Shown here in pieces: positions 47,295-59,025 of a stretch of 64,000 nt of DNA. Location: assembly GCA_963922205.1 (NCBI GenBank), contig CAWUHX010000229.1:124001-188000 (forward strand). Reading direction: 5' to 3'. This stretch comes from Romanomermis culicivorax (Eukaryota; Nematoda; Enoplea; Mermithida; Mermithidae). The position numbers and the translations under genes are program-made. The notes below the pieces were generated by a model. The model did not search any database. It was not told the DNA's origin and was given only the letters and a program-made list of their open reading frames with translations. Position 1 is the stretch's first letter, and every line of letters begins with the position of its first letter.

Positions 47295-47560
47295 TGTTAT
47301 TCAATCGTCTTGATCATCACTCATAATTTCATTTTCTGCTTTATCATTTCCCACATCTTCACATTCAATGTTCTGATCATTTAGCTTCCTTTTCTTGCTT
47401 GGTGTATCTATCTACTCCTTTGAAGTCTTTATGATGTCTTTGAAATGACATGTCACATTGAAATGATATCTTCTTCTACAAATACTGCAAGAAGGTTGTC
47501 TCTTTCTATGCCAACATAGATTAAAGTAATGACCTTATTTTTTGCATATTATGCAATATT
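47295..47560 (-). pseudogene. Gag nucleocapsid remnant: tandem CCHC knuckles
   Basis: Reading downward from about 47560, one frame gives C-I-I-C-x4-H-x4-C with a TAA inside the first knuckle, then CSICRRRYHFNVTC as a second, well-formed CCHC knuckle. A basic stretch (PSKKRKL) and an acidic tail ending in DDQDD and a stop near 47306 follow. One more in-frame stop precedes the basic stretch. Spacing and order fit the nucleocapsid end of a gag protein. It lies on the same strand as the class II fusogen pseudogene, about 1.6 kb downstream of it. Confidence 0.65.
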
Positions 47561-48356
47561 TGTTCTAAGAAATTTCCAATAGTTCACAGTATATATTAAC
47601 CAGGCTAGATTTAATATTACTCTTCGCCTTAAATTAATTGTTTTGAACTTTTTGTTTAAACGACAATTCTTGCATATGTGTCCCATACATTTACAAATAT
47701 AATATTGCATGAACAAGAAATCCACATTTCTTGTTCATGCTAAAAATAAACTTCAAGATTTATAAAATTAGACATGGTATCAATTTAAAATATAAATTGA
47801 AGATCAATCACTAAAAGATTGCAAATCATGTTTCCAAATATTTATTCTTAAAAATTCAGACAACTTGACAAATGTTAATGTATTGTTTTTAACTAACACT
47901 CATTACCATAATGAAACAAGTTTCTACAACCATTCCAGTGATGTCCTGAGTTCTAGAACTACCAAAGTTCTGAAGTGTCAATACTGAGAATTTTAAATTA
48001 TTTCAAATGGCTAATGGTTGATCAAACAACCATAGTTTGTTCTATCTAACAAATTAATACATCAATGAGTACATTGTACTGCCAAATTTTATTTGGCTGC
48101 TGGCTGAAAATATCTGTTCATGAGTTATTTACATTAGCAAAAGATGCAATTCTCTCCTTTATTAACAAATTTAATTACCATGGTCAAGCCTCCATGTTGC
48201 TGTGATAGAAGCCATCACTGTGGGTTTCCTAATCATCACTGGTATCATTATCGTTTTTGCTCTGCAATAATTTTATTGATTCAGTTAACACTACAACTGA
48301 ACCACTAGTTGATTGAAGCTGGCTTAAGGTAAGGGAAAAAGCAAATTGCTGCCTCA

Positions 48357-48608
48357 TCAATGGGACTCCATTGTTGGTAATATGTTCCATAGGTATGTCT
48401 CCATCATTTCACGAGCAGCAGTTTGAGTAGTGGCTGTAAATCTCTGTTGAAATTCATCTTCCAGCATAGGTAACAGTCTTTCCATAATGACAGGAGCAGT
48501 GACTGATTCATTCATGTCATTGATCGATTGCAATATATTAGTATATATCATTAAATGATATTTGAAAATTTTAACTTTATCTATACATACATTGTACATC
48601 CCATCCAT
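48357..48608 (-). CDS. Unidentified 83-codon frame
   Basis: Starts at ATG and has a helical, mixed-charge C-terminal half (MERLLPMLEDEFQQRFTATT). No family was recognised. Position between a fusogen pseudogene and a zinc-knuckle remnant on the same strand suggests it could be part of the same element, for example a gag piece. Confidence 0.3.
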   Translation of the reverse strand: MDGMYNVCIDKVKIFKYHLMIYTNILQSINDMNESVTAPVIMERLLPMLEDEFQQRFTATTQTAAREMMETYLWNILPTMESH

Positions 48609-48689
48609 TTCGATTTATTCCTGAAATAACAGATATAAAAACAATGTCACACTTTGCTAATCAAAAAATATAATAACAAAAAATAAAAA

Positions 48690-49050
48690 TTAACTCATTT
48701 ATAACACATTTTCGTGTCTAAATGTTTGTTCATTAATTCATAATTCAATTGGTCAATGACTATCTGCAATATTTCTGAATTATCATCAACTTCAACATTA
48801 TATATGATTTGTCCTGTAAATTTGTGAATGTCCTTCTTGCTGAATGAGTACCAGCATTATCTGGCTTTCCTTTCCAGAATTTCAAACAGATCTAAAGCAA
48901 CACACATAGTGATTTGTTGTGGTTAGTTATCGATTTCCACAAATATCTGTCTTTATTTACAACATTAATTCCATCCATTGTTTTTAAGTAGCTACATAAT
49001 ATTCTCACGAAGTATTGTAAATTTTCAACAACCTTTTCATTGCCGTACTT
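48690..49050 (-). pseudogene. Unidentified decayed coding segment
   Basis: From an ATG near 49050 the frame reads through residues such as ENLQYFVRILCSYLKTMDGI and RYLWKSITNHN. It meets one TAG, then continues as KFWKGKPDNAGTHSARRTF. A second frame gives DNSEILQIVIDQLNYELMNK. The sequence looks like real protein with two disruptions. I could not name it; a gag capsid or an unknown element protein are options. Confidence 0.35.
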
Positions 49051-49149
49051 CATTTTACCTATAATTAAATGATACTTTAAAAAATATCACATTATAAATT
49101 AATCTGTTACTCCATTTACAACTTTAAGACATTCATGATTATGTGATCA

Positions 49150-51690
49150 ATATTGCTTCTTACTATTTTTTAGTCTCATTTGCTTTTTTCCCAAAAATAA
49201 ACGCATATTCAAACATTGGCATAAAACTGGGACCAACATCATTGTTAGAAAAACTACAAAAATTGCAATGGTCACTGATATCAGAGTTTTATCCAGTCCA
49301 TTTTTAAAAAAAGCACTGAATATATCACTAGCTATATTATATTCTAATGACTCAGTTCTATTAGTTCTAGTATGTTCTATTAGTTCTATTAGTTCTAGTT
49401 ATTTAAGTGATCTTTCTGTACATAAATCAATGTACCAGCAATTATGACAACAGAGTCACTTGCTGGACATTTCACATTACAGCTCTCATATATGACTGAC
49501 CTGCCAAATATAGGGGAAACAGTATAAGTTTTGCCCTCTGGTAAACATAAACTTGTAAAACTTATATCACTACATGAAATATGGGCTAGACCTTCTCCAA
49601 AATCAGTCTTACAGACATGTTCCAATTTGGCTCCATTCAGACAATTGTAGCATCCTTCAAACATTATCACCTTGATTCCACACTTGTTTTCAAGTATTTT
49701 AATAACTAAATTGAAACCTTTCAAGTCTAGCTGTAGTTGCAGTGATGCTATACTATTTAAATCTCCTGAGACATCAGTACCTTCTCCTATCAATGTAAAA
49801 CCATGCATCTTTAATCACAAAGGATACTTTTTTCTTTCTCAAACTTCTTCTAATGAATGATCATCACAAGTACACGCCACTTGGGTCTCTCTCCCTTGAC
49901 ATTGACATGGATTAGGTGGAAGGTAACAGTCAAAATTTTTAGCCTTCACCTGATTAGCACATTGAAATTGACATATACTTCCTGATATAGGTCCACAAGC
50001 TGCTGATGCTTTGACAATAGCTGTCCTTTTTTTATCAGTTAAAAACTGACTTGCTAGTAATCGTGTCTGTGGAGAAGTTACAGTAGGTATGCTCATTTCC
50101 AAGTTCTTCCATTCTGCTGATGTCCCAGGTCTTAATGTGAAACTTTCGTGAGCCTGATTGTTATTACATTTTTATCTCGATGTTTTCTTTATTTGATAGT
50201 CCATTTTGGACAGGAAAACACTGGATAAATTCTTTTTGACAAGGGCTTAGCATAAATTTGATAGAAAAGACATAAAGATAAACAAGAAAAAACAAGCTGC
50301 ACATTCGCATGATTCTATGCAGTAAGTATACTCTGGATACGAATTCTTCTTCATCAAGTTCTGATATTTTTGTGTCAATTTGAGTATCCACACAGATGTC
50401 ACCTGTACATGATCCCATTGAAGGACATCTTCTTGAGCTTTTAACATGCATCTTTACTGATCTAATTAAATAATCACTATGCACACTACAATGTAGCTTA
50501 ATCAGAACAACAGAAACAGCTAAATTTCCAATTGAGTTATTTTTGTGGTCTTTGATCAAAAGACACAAATCTTGTCCTTGAGGTACTGGAGATAATCTTG
50601 TTGTTTCTGTCGAAGTACAATCAAGTTTTTTATCTTTTGCTTCACTACAAACTGATTTTTCAGCCCTCAAGCTTACTACAGTGCTCAGAAAGTATTAAAA
50701 ATACCACAAATAAGCTTATGATGAACATTGTCTATATGTAAATATTGGTCTTGACCTCAATTTTCTTTTTATACAACAATACTTTAGAATAAATCAGGTA
50801 AATTTAACTGTGATTTCAATACATTCAACAAAACTTTCAGCATTAGAAAGATAATCTTTAGAATAAAATATAGTGCTCTGGAAAATATCTATGTTATTAA
50901 ACAAATCAACAATAAATATTCAGTAGGACTGCACTGGGGATTATGAAGTAACTTTAAACAAAATATGCATTTCACATGCTCACAAAAGCGTTGAGCTTCA
51001 CAGGATTCACTAATCGTCTTCTGCATTACTCCATTCACCCATATTCCTAGTACAAATTCATTTTTGTACAGATCAACATCTGATGGAAAGAGCACAACTT
51101 GCTGCTTCTTAGGGAAACTTGTCTCATAGCAATAGGGTTTTGAACAAATTTCTATCGCATTGATATCCTCTTCCAACTCAACTAATGCACCTACTTGAGT
51201 GCTTTTCACTGAACAGGAAGCAGAGTTGGGATGGCTGAACAACGAATCATTTGATTTGTATGCAAAATAAGTTATCTTAATGCTTCCCCACACTCTTAGA
51301 GAAACTGTTCCATCTTCATTCACAAATTTCACTGTCACCACTGAATCAAAATAATGAAAAGTTTTTCCTTTTCCCTGAACAGTACAATAGAATTGTTTGC
51401 CAAACTCAAGGGTACCCACAATATGTGGGTCCTCCACCACCCAAACCTAATGTCCTTGTGGTCCTGTTTCATAAACTAACTGAAATCTTTAATCAAATAC
51501 CTTTCACCATTTGCCAATTCGATTTGATTGGACTCATCTATAGACTTTATATCTGATCATTTATCAGTTTTATCAAATGAACATACATTTGGAGCTGATC
51601 TTTCCAAAACCTGCTTATAATTTTTTGGAAATATAATATTAACATTTTCCAATACAGCATTGCTATTTTGCGCCCTCTTGCACCAGAGGC
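49150..51690 (-). pseudogene. Fusogen of the phlebovirus Gc (class II) type, decayed
   Basis: In order on the minus strand: an N-terminal piece near 51690-51450; a Cys-rich segment (KPYCYE, then CEAQRFCEHVKCIFCLKLL) to 50889; VKSSRRCPSMGSCTGDIC and, after a frameshift, YPEYTYCIESCECAAC, which matches the fusion-loop region of phlebovirus Gc; a CQCQGRETQVACTC segment (50102-49839); then GCYNCLNGAKLEHVC (49808-49395), the Cys pattern of the C-terminal ectodomain. A final frame encodes a transmembrane helix (TLISVTIAIFVVFLTMMLV) and a basic tail near 49300-49150. At least four frame changes separate the pieces, one at a 'ttctattag' repeat (49350-49400). Such genes occur as env in BEL/Pao and other LTR elements. 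The carrier element here is unknown. Confidence 0.78.
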
Positions 51691-52943
51691 AATCAAGGAT
51701 CCAAAGGATCATGATCAAGAAGGATTAATAGAAGAAGGGAAGCAAAAAAAAAGTAGGACAATTTGTAAAGAGTGAAAGTTGGTAACACTAGGATCAGTTT
51801 TTAACAGCTCTTTTGGAGCTGAGAACTCTAATCTTACACAGTTACATGGATGTCCCCTTTATTTACTTCAGGACTTCTAAATTGTAATGAAAACTTTCCT
51901 ATCCAGAATTAAATGAAATTTCATACAGAGCCAGAATGATTTGATTCCAATGCAGCCATGTACTCCCCAGAAACAAGATAGAGAATATTGTTTAATGCAG
52001 CCATGTACTCCCCAGAAACAAGATCAGAGAATATTATTTTCAAAGATTTGAATAGATTTAAAGTTTTTTAGTATAAATAGCTGTCCCCTTTCTCCAATTC
52101 TGATTGTCATAACAATTTTTGGCCCATGTGAAAATTTCCTTTGTTTCTCCATTAGGTCTTGAAACCCGAATGTTTACTTTGAAAATGTAGTGTTTTCTTA
52201 ATGACCCAACATATGCAATCATCCTAACACATGCATCAATGATTTTTCATACTGGCTTCGAAACACTTTTCACTAATTCTTATTCTTGACAAAAAAAAAC
52301 TTATTGTATCCCTCGTTTTGAAGATTCTAGACTTTTTTAGATATCTGCACACCCACTTCTGTTAGGGTTTTAATCTTAGTCTACTGAGTTGACCAAGTAT
52401 ATATTCAAAATCAAAGTAATACTTTTTCATAATTTAGTTTTGAATTCAATTATGTGCATTAGTAAGCTGTAGCTCTTACTCAGATTGATCTGCTGGAAAA
52501 TGATGTTTTTTTAAAGAATTTCGGAGAGATCTAGTTAGCTTATTGACTTCACGTTTTCTATTCATTTTGTTGCTAGGTTTTGTTATTATCTTTTTTGTAT
52601 AGCAATAACAATTTTTGGAGTTTTCTAGGCTTCATTTTGAGCATAATTTCAGTGCTATATCAATATTCAGTTGAGAATAAAATTGTGAGTTAATGAAAGT
52701 AGTATTCACAGAACAAATTTATTGATGAAAAAGACATACATTACGTGATGATACAGCATATTTAGGTGCACAATAATTGATATCTAGAAAAACAGAACCA
52801 TAGTAGCAATAGTAGATAAGCTCAGCATAGTTTATGCATAACATACAAAAACTCATAAAATCTCGAAATTCTTCAGGATTCAAAAAATCAAGACCATGAG
52901 TTGAGAAATCAACAGTCAAATTTTTCTTCATGATATATTTTCT
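51691..52943. other. No recognised gene; a 44-bp tandem duplication
   Basis: 'aatgcagccatgtactcccc' begins at 51949 and again at 51993, each followed by 'agaaacaagat' and 'agagaatatt'. A 79-codon minus frame at 52719-52958 ends against the inverted repeat at 52944 and has no known motif. Confidence 0.55.
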
Positions 52944-53061
52944 GGACAGGGCTCCCAATGTTCTTTGTTGCTAAATTCAGTCGAAGGATGATGTAACCCA
53001 GGAAGGAGTTACATCATCCTTCGACTGAATTTAGCAACAAAGAACATTGGGAGCCCTGTCC
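52944..53061. repeat. Perfect 54-bp inverted repeat with 10-nt loop
   Basis: The left arm 52944-52997 and right arm 53008-53061 are exact reverse complements and the spacer is ten bases. Pairing stops at the next base on each side. Confidence 0.97.
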
Positions 53062-54878
53062 CCTTGCTAAATGACACAAAATCTCATAGAATGTCTGACA
53101 TAGATCTGTATAGTCAAATGACACATGTTGTGTCATTTAATGTCAGACACTGCACAGTCTGTTAAAGAGACTTGCCGCGGCCTTCTGTCAGACACTGTAT
53201 GGAACATCATGTGATCATATTCCGATCAGCACACTACATAGATCTTCTGCAGACATTCCAATGATCCAGAGAGGATCACGCACATTGTGCAGATTGTGCA
53301 AAAACCAGTCTGAGACAAACTAAAGGATCTTGGGATGATCTGCTATTTTACTAACTCTACTTTTACATGATATTGCTTCCTTTTTATTCAACTATAAAGT
53401 ACAAAAACGACCATTAAAAAATAAAGCATAAAAATTATTACTCTAAAACATTTTGAAAAATAAAGTTCTTTGAATATTGCATAAAACAGTCGAGATTACT
53501 TGACTAATTGAAATATAGAAGTGATGAATGGATGGCACAAGAATTACACTATTGCCTATTTTGGTTTTACCTCGATCTTCATTCTTGTCTTGTATATCAC
53601 CATTTTTTGAACGTTTATCTTTCAGCATTGATTGGGCAAGCATTCATTTCTGCTTGTTTGTTGGCTGAGGCATTCTTATTTTGTTAAATTTGAGCTTCAA
53701 GAGAAATAGATGAACTAATGAACAAGTAAATCACATGCAGGCAAGATAAACTGTAAACTGTAAGAGTGCTGCTCTGATGTTTGAAGTCTAAGCTCATCTG
53801 ATAAGATGATTCAAAATCTGTTGTGAATTTGTTTTTGATGCTACAATTCTTTTCTCCTCTCATTTCTTGTATTTTCATTTTTCCACCATTTTTATTCTCT
53901 TCTCTATTTTTTCTTTATTCTCTTTTTTTCTCATTCCATATCCCCTTCTATTCTTATTCCTATTTCCTGTTCATTTCATTATTTTCTGTTCCTTTTCTTC
54001 TGTTTTTCTTTTCTATTCTTCTTTCCACTTATGTCTACCAATAGCTAATACAATTGTCTATGCAACAGAGAATAGAAAGACATCTTAGCATCCTGGCTGA
54101 AAGTATTTTGATCTGAGAAGAGTAAGCAAGCTATTTACATCCTCCATGTTTTCTGGTGTAAAATTCGTCTTCAGAACATAATTTTGACAAATCCCATAAT
54201 TCCAAAAGTCACAGTCGATAATTGGATTTCTAAGAAAGTTCACCAGTAGCATATTGAAATAAGTTGAGAATTAGAATTAGCTCACTTTCAGCCACCCCAC
54301 ATAATTGAATCCAAACTGAAAACATCAATTGTATAGCGACTTGGAGAAAAAATACATTTTCTCCAATTTTTTTTTCTGTGTAGCTTCATCAATAACACAA
54401 TGTGTTTTGTAATACTGCTTTGATTATCTGAAAAAACATCAGTTTTGGATATCTGCATGAGTATGATTCAAGAATAACTTACTTTTGATAATTCCAACAC
54501 CTGTTGGATCCAAAGATGACAAACAAGGTCAAGTTTGATTTTTTGATCCTTGATATTCACGCTGTGTATGAAATTTGTGAAAAGTGATCAAGTCCCCATA
54601 CATGCGTGAAACAATTTGTCGAATAAACTAGGCTGGCTGAAATCCGAATTCGGTATAAATTTCGTTAACAGTGGGTGTCAAATCAATTTGTCATCCCACA
54701 AACCACATGATCTGAAAAATTTTAAATAAATATTGAATGAGCTGAATTTATAGTGATTTTTTGTCAAGTAAATGAACAATCTTTACCCTCATATCATCAC
54801 TTTAGAATAACTGATTATTTGTTTCAACTTGCTCGAAATTTACTCTACCACCCTGTAATCAATGAAAAAACTTACTTA
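53062..54878. other. No recognised gene; small palindromes
   Basis: A short palindrome 'aaatgacacatgttgtgtcattt' lies at about 53116-53138, and 'gtcagacactg' occurs twice near 53143 and 53188. Positions 53840-54040 are pyrimidine-rich and give hydrophobic low-complexity frames. Confidence 0.5.
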
Positions 54879-55229
54879 TCAATATTTCACACTCAAAATA
54901 TTGTTTTCAAAAAATCGTTTTTTTCGAATTGTTGACAAATTTTTGTCTGTCTTCATTGCACCAGCTTGCAACTGATCAAAGGAGCTGCACATTATTCGGA
55001 ACCTTCCTTTCAGCTCAACTCTGCACTGTTGGACAGAGTATGAAACTTCTCTGAGGTAATCAGTGATCACTGGAATATCTTCCACAAGTGAACAATGGCT
55101 GTTAAACTTAACTTGAGCTGATTTCTTTGGTAGATTGTTCAATGACTTTGTGACTTTTTTCATGGATTGGCTCATAGACTTTTCTAGATCACTATGAGCC
55201 ACATCTTCAGCTAAATAATTGTTTTCCAT
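54879..55229 (-). CDS. Unidentified 116-codon frame
   Basis: Starts with ATG and encodes a mixed-charge, probably helical protein (KSMSQSMKKVTKSLNNLPKK, then CRVELKGRFRIMCSSFDQL). No family was recognised. Frames at 55432-55662 and 55716-55901 on the same strand have similar composition and may be parts of one decayed or spliced gene, but no consistent splice junction was found between them. Confidence 0.3.
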   Translation of the reverse strand: MENNYLAEDVAHSDLEKSMSQSMKKVTKSLNNLPKKSAQVKFNSHCSLVEDIPVITDYLREVSYSVQQCRVELKGRFRIMCSSFDQLQAGAMKTDKNLSTIRKKRFFENNILSVKY

Positions 55230-55431
55230 GCTTTGAATAGTGCTTTCACTATCACCTCAAAACACATTAACTACATAATTTAGAGCTTTGCAAAGGTTTT
55301 TGACATCATGCAAAGTTTCTGACTTCTTCCAGACAAGTGTTTGATAATGAAGCAGCGGCTTTGAGACTGCTGAAAACATTCTGATTCAAAAATGATACAT
55401 GCATCAATATTCGATAGTCAATAGGCTTACT

Positions 55432-55662
55432 TCAATTTTGTGGCATTGTGAATTGCTGCAATACACTACTTGGTGTTCTAGAAACCACAGTCCGAGCATT
55501 GTATTGGATGAATTCTTCAGAGGCTATGTGAACTTGCTTTTCTGCTTCTAGAACAGTTTTTGCTAGAAATATTGAGGAGCAATTTGGTATGAGTTGTACA
55601 TTATTGCTTTTGTTTTCACTAAACATGTCACTTTGTCTTGAAATTGAGCAACTAGTGCTCAA
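55432..55662 (-). CDS. Unidentified 76-codon frame
   Basis: A Ser/Asn-rich start and a helical middle (KTVLEAEKQVHIASEEF) ending in a short tail. Its stop lies just before a GTAAGC donor-like site at about 55431. It is grouped by strand and spacing with 54879-55229. No known domain. Confidence 0.25.
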   Translation of the reverse strand: MSTSCSISRQSDMFSENKSNNVQLIPNCSSIFLAKTVLEAEKQVHIASEEFIQYNARTVVSRTPSSVLQQFTMPQN

Positions 55663-55901
55663 TTTTTAAGACATTAGGCAGGGGTAATACCCCCCTCCCT
55701 ATGAGGTAGTCTGATCTACAGCAATGTTCGAAATATATGTCCAGGAATAATTTTTTTAAATTTCCTTTGGATGTAAGATTTTTTTACTGATGCTGTTTCC
55801 AAGTCAGTATGAGCATTTTTTACTCCTACAGTCAGCAATACAGCGTTTGAGCAGTAGTTCCCTAGAATTGAAGTGGTGGGTTGCATTTCCACTTGTAACA
55901 A

Positions 55902-56560
55902 AATGTGTGGCCGAGTTCAAAATGAAAGCTTGCAGCTAAAGTTTATCGGACTGAGAAATGATCAATTTTGAACGAAAATTTGTGAAAAATCTCAACACTG
56001 GCAATTAGCAAATTAATATTTTTTCAAGTTTGTAATGATGATGTTATAATCCCCAGAAACCATGCCAAATTTTAACTGATGGCGTGAATAGCTCGGAGAA
56101 TTTACGCAGAACTTTAATTCCTAACATGGATATCATGGGCAGAATTACGAGTCATTTATGTTCTTCAATCTCCATTTGTTTTTTGTTCCTTTTTTGTTTA
56201 ATTTTTTTCTTATATTCTTTTTTTTGTCCTTCATCTTTCTTGTTTAGTTTCTTCTATAGTTTTTTGATTACTTTTTACTCACTCTCCTTTTCTGATTTTT
56301 TGCCTTATAATTTACTTCTGTTTTTTATATTCTTATTCTTTTTGTTTTTGGTACATCAAAAAGTTCTCACAAAAAAGATAGTGAAGAACAGGATAGAGTC
56401 ACACATAGAATAATTGTGATACTTTTTCATAATCTTAATTGCTCTCCATAGATCCCGATGAAAAGTTACAAGATATAAAGCTGGAAAAAGAAAATCAGGA
56501 GATATAATACACAACATATCATGGAGTCGCTTTTAAATCTAAAACCAGGTAAGTATAGTA
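55902..56560. other. No recognised gene
   Basis: A T-rich tract at 56160-56350 gives a hydrophobic frame on the plus strand (56084-56413). This looks like base composition rather than a membrane protein. Confidence 0.45.
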
Positions 56561-56564
56561 CCAG

Positions 56565-56700
56565 GGGCGAAATACTGAGGGCCAAATGCTAAATGGTGAA
56601 TTGTGTTGGGTGTGAGTTGTCTGGAGGCGAACAGCTGTGGGGGCAAATTACCAGGGGCGAATTGTGGGGGATGAATTGCTGTGGGGCGAATTGTCCTAAA
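56565..56700. repeat. Degenerate 'ggggcgaatt' minisatellite
   Basis: Variants of 'ggggcgaattgt' recur about every 18-25 bases ('aggggcgaaatactg', 'gaggcgaacagctg', 'aggggcgaattgtgg', 'tggggcgaattgtcc'). It is much richer in G than its flanks. Similar repeats occur in many marine invertebrate genomes, a recollection rather than a search result. Confidence 0.7.
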
Positions 56701-58937
56701 ACCCAGTTAAGCATGCTTATCAGTTTTTAAAAGCTTTCTACAATGGTATAGCTACATAATGAGGTAATGCTGACACATGATTATTGCTGACACATGATTA
56801 TTAATCAACAGAAATAGTTGGTGTGCAACCTGCATTAGATATTTCCATCATCACACATAATTGAATCTGAATAATAAAGCAATATATGCTTGTATTTCAG
56901 AATAACATCAAAATCATACTTGCTGTCAATTGAATTCATGCAAAGCTTTTACTCTGCATTTTAAAACCAAAGAGTTGCAAGAGCTTAGTTGGGAGTGCTT
57001 ATGAATTTTCAGTTCAATGTGTCATGTTTCTGCAGGAAATAATAAAAATATAAAATAGTGCTATCCTCATTATTTCAGATTATTTAGAGGCAAAAAAATC
57101 TAAATCCAAATCTGGTAGTCAAACAGTGATTTTTCATACAAGTGGAGGTCTAAGGAAGAAGCAACCTTATTGCACATATTTTTGTCATCTACTTCTTTAT
57201 ATGTTTGTATATTTTTTCATGTTGTTACTTATGGAGAATTCCTTTCTGCCGAAACTTCAACTGGAAATAACTGTTATAAACTCCATCCAAATTTTTGTAG
57301 GCAATATGAAAAATATTTTTCTGTGAACAAGTAGATAGATTGAAGCAAGGCCCTTTGTCTACAAACCCCATGGAACACCTGATGACATCATTCATAGATG
57401 ATTACATGCTGCATTCATTGAAACTGATGCAATTGTTGTTTCAAGAAGTAAAATTGCATTATTATTTCACCTGCACTATTTAATTTCCTTATGGTACAAC
57501 ATTATTTGATACATAAAAATTTGACAAAATATTTTCTGTGTAACCACAAAACAAGTGACTTGATTTATCTCCAGTCTGATTCAAAATATTTCACGTAATG
57601 TCTTGGAATGGGGCATTTCGTGGACAATTTTCCTTGTCTGGAAAAAAGCAATACATATAATTTCTGATAATATTGCATTGAATGTTGAAAAATGGGTAGA
57701 AAGCATCAAAGCAGAACTTAGCTTTATTGCGTTCATCATGCTATTCCCAGAATTGGAAAAATTACCCCACTCAATCATCTTCATCTTATTTAAATTTTTT
57801 GTACTGAGCTCATTGATGCTTGATTGCAATGCAAACATTTTCCAATGATAGCTTTGTGTGTTCATATTTAACTCAATTATTATTAGATATATATCTTCTT
57901 TTCCAAGTTTCTGTGATGTCTCATTCTTTTTTCTATCCATAACCTTTCTAATGGCTTTTTTTCGATTTTTCTAGTCATTTTTTTCATAAGCCTGGAATTG
58001 AATTTCAACACCTTTTATTGACGTGTCTGCTTGCTTCTTTAAAAATTTCCATCAACTCAGGACTCTGTATTTGTTGAAGCATGTGGTCATATCTGATGTA
58101 GTCACGAGTGATTTTCCAAGTATGTCTGGCATTTGTTCAGTTGAACTCTTGAATAAAAGAGGATGTATTCTAATGATTGTAATCACTAAAGCTAGTCTAA
58201 TAGCTAACTTCAGACATAGTATCAATTTCACAAATGAGATTTTAGTCACAGTATTTTGATTCTCATTCAATTGTATAGGCAGTTGTTGATGACTCCCTCT
58301 CCCAACTTCTAGTTGTTGACATGCCAGGAATTTGTTTGGAACTTTGCCCTGGAATGATGCTCATGATGATTTTTAAAGTAAAAATCCATTGATCAAGGGC
58401 ATAATTTGTCAATTTTGGTTGAAAGACGCATTTTTGACCAATGGCTGACCTTCTACCCTTGACTCCGTTATGTTGTCTACTTCCTCCTCATAAGAATGCC
58501 TTTTATTGTGTATTCAATGGCCCAGAATTATTGCAGGTATGCAAACAAGAAGATGAATTCACTGGTAGATATGTTAACCTTTGAAGAAAAAAATCAACTA
58601 AAATTTAAATTCTTTAGGGGGTAAGTTGTGGAAAAACAGTCGGAATTGTTAAAGTTGTGTTTTCTATAGCAAAAAATGGTCAAAAAGGCCAATTTTTTTG
58701 GTCATCATTTTTTCATAGTTTTGTAGATAAAAACTACTTTTTGAAGAGACACGCAAAATTTTCAGTCCCAAAAAATCACTTTTTTCTTCATTGTACCCCC
58801 TCCTGAAATAATTTTTGGCTTTTGATGACATCTAATATAGAAAATGTTGTTTTACTGTGTCTTGATGTCAATGACAATGTCAATTTTCGGATCTGAAATG
58901 CTAAATAAAAAAACTATTTATAAAACTTAGGTTTAGA
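56701..58937. other. No recognised gene
   Basis: The longest frame is 119 codons on the minus strand (57581-57940), starting MDRKKNETSQKLGKED. It is open and has a protein-like composition, but no motif was recognised and it overlaps an 81-codon plus frame. AT-rich elsewhere. Confidence 0.4.
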
Positions 58938-58980
58938 ATTGTAATACTGGCGAAACAATGCTGAAGAGAGGAGCTGTGAA
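58938..58980. repeat. Left terminal inverted repeat of the Tc1-like element
   Basis: Contains 'actggcgaaacaatgctgaa' and 'gagaggagctgtgaa'. It may extend further left, but the partner lies at the window edge. Confidence 0.88.
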
Positions 58981-59025
58981 TTCTGTGGGCAAGGAAGGAA
59001 ATCAAGGAACTTTTTCTATGTTTCA

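Noticed and set aside
53823-54088. Hydrophobic frames resembling membrane proteins (also at 19554-19789, 42185-42445 and 56084-56413)
   Set aside because: They lie in pyrimidine- or A/T-rich low-complexity tracts, where Phe, Leu, Ser and Ile runs follow from base composition.
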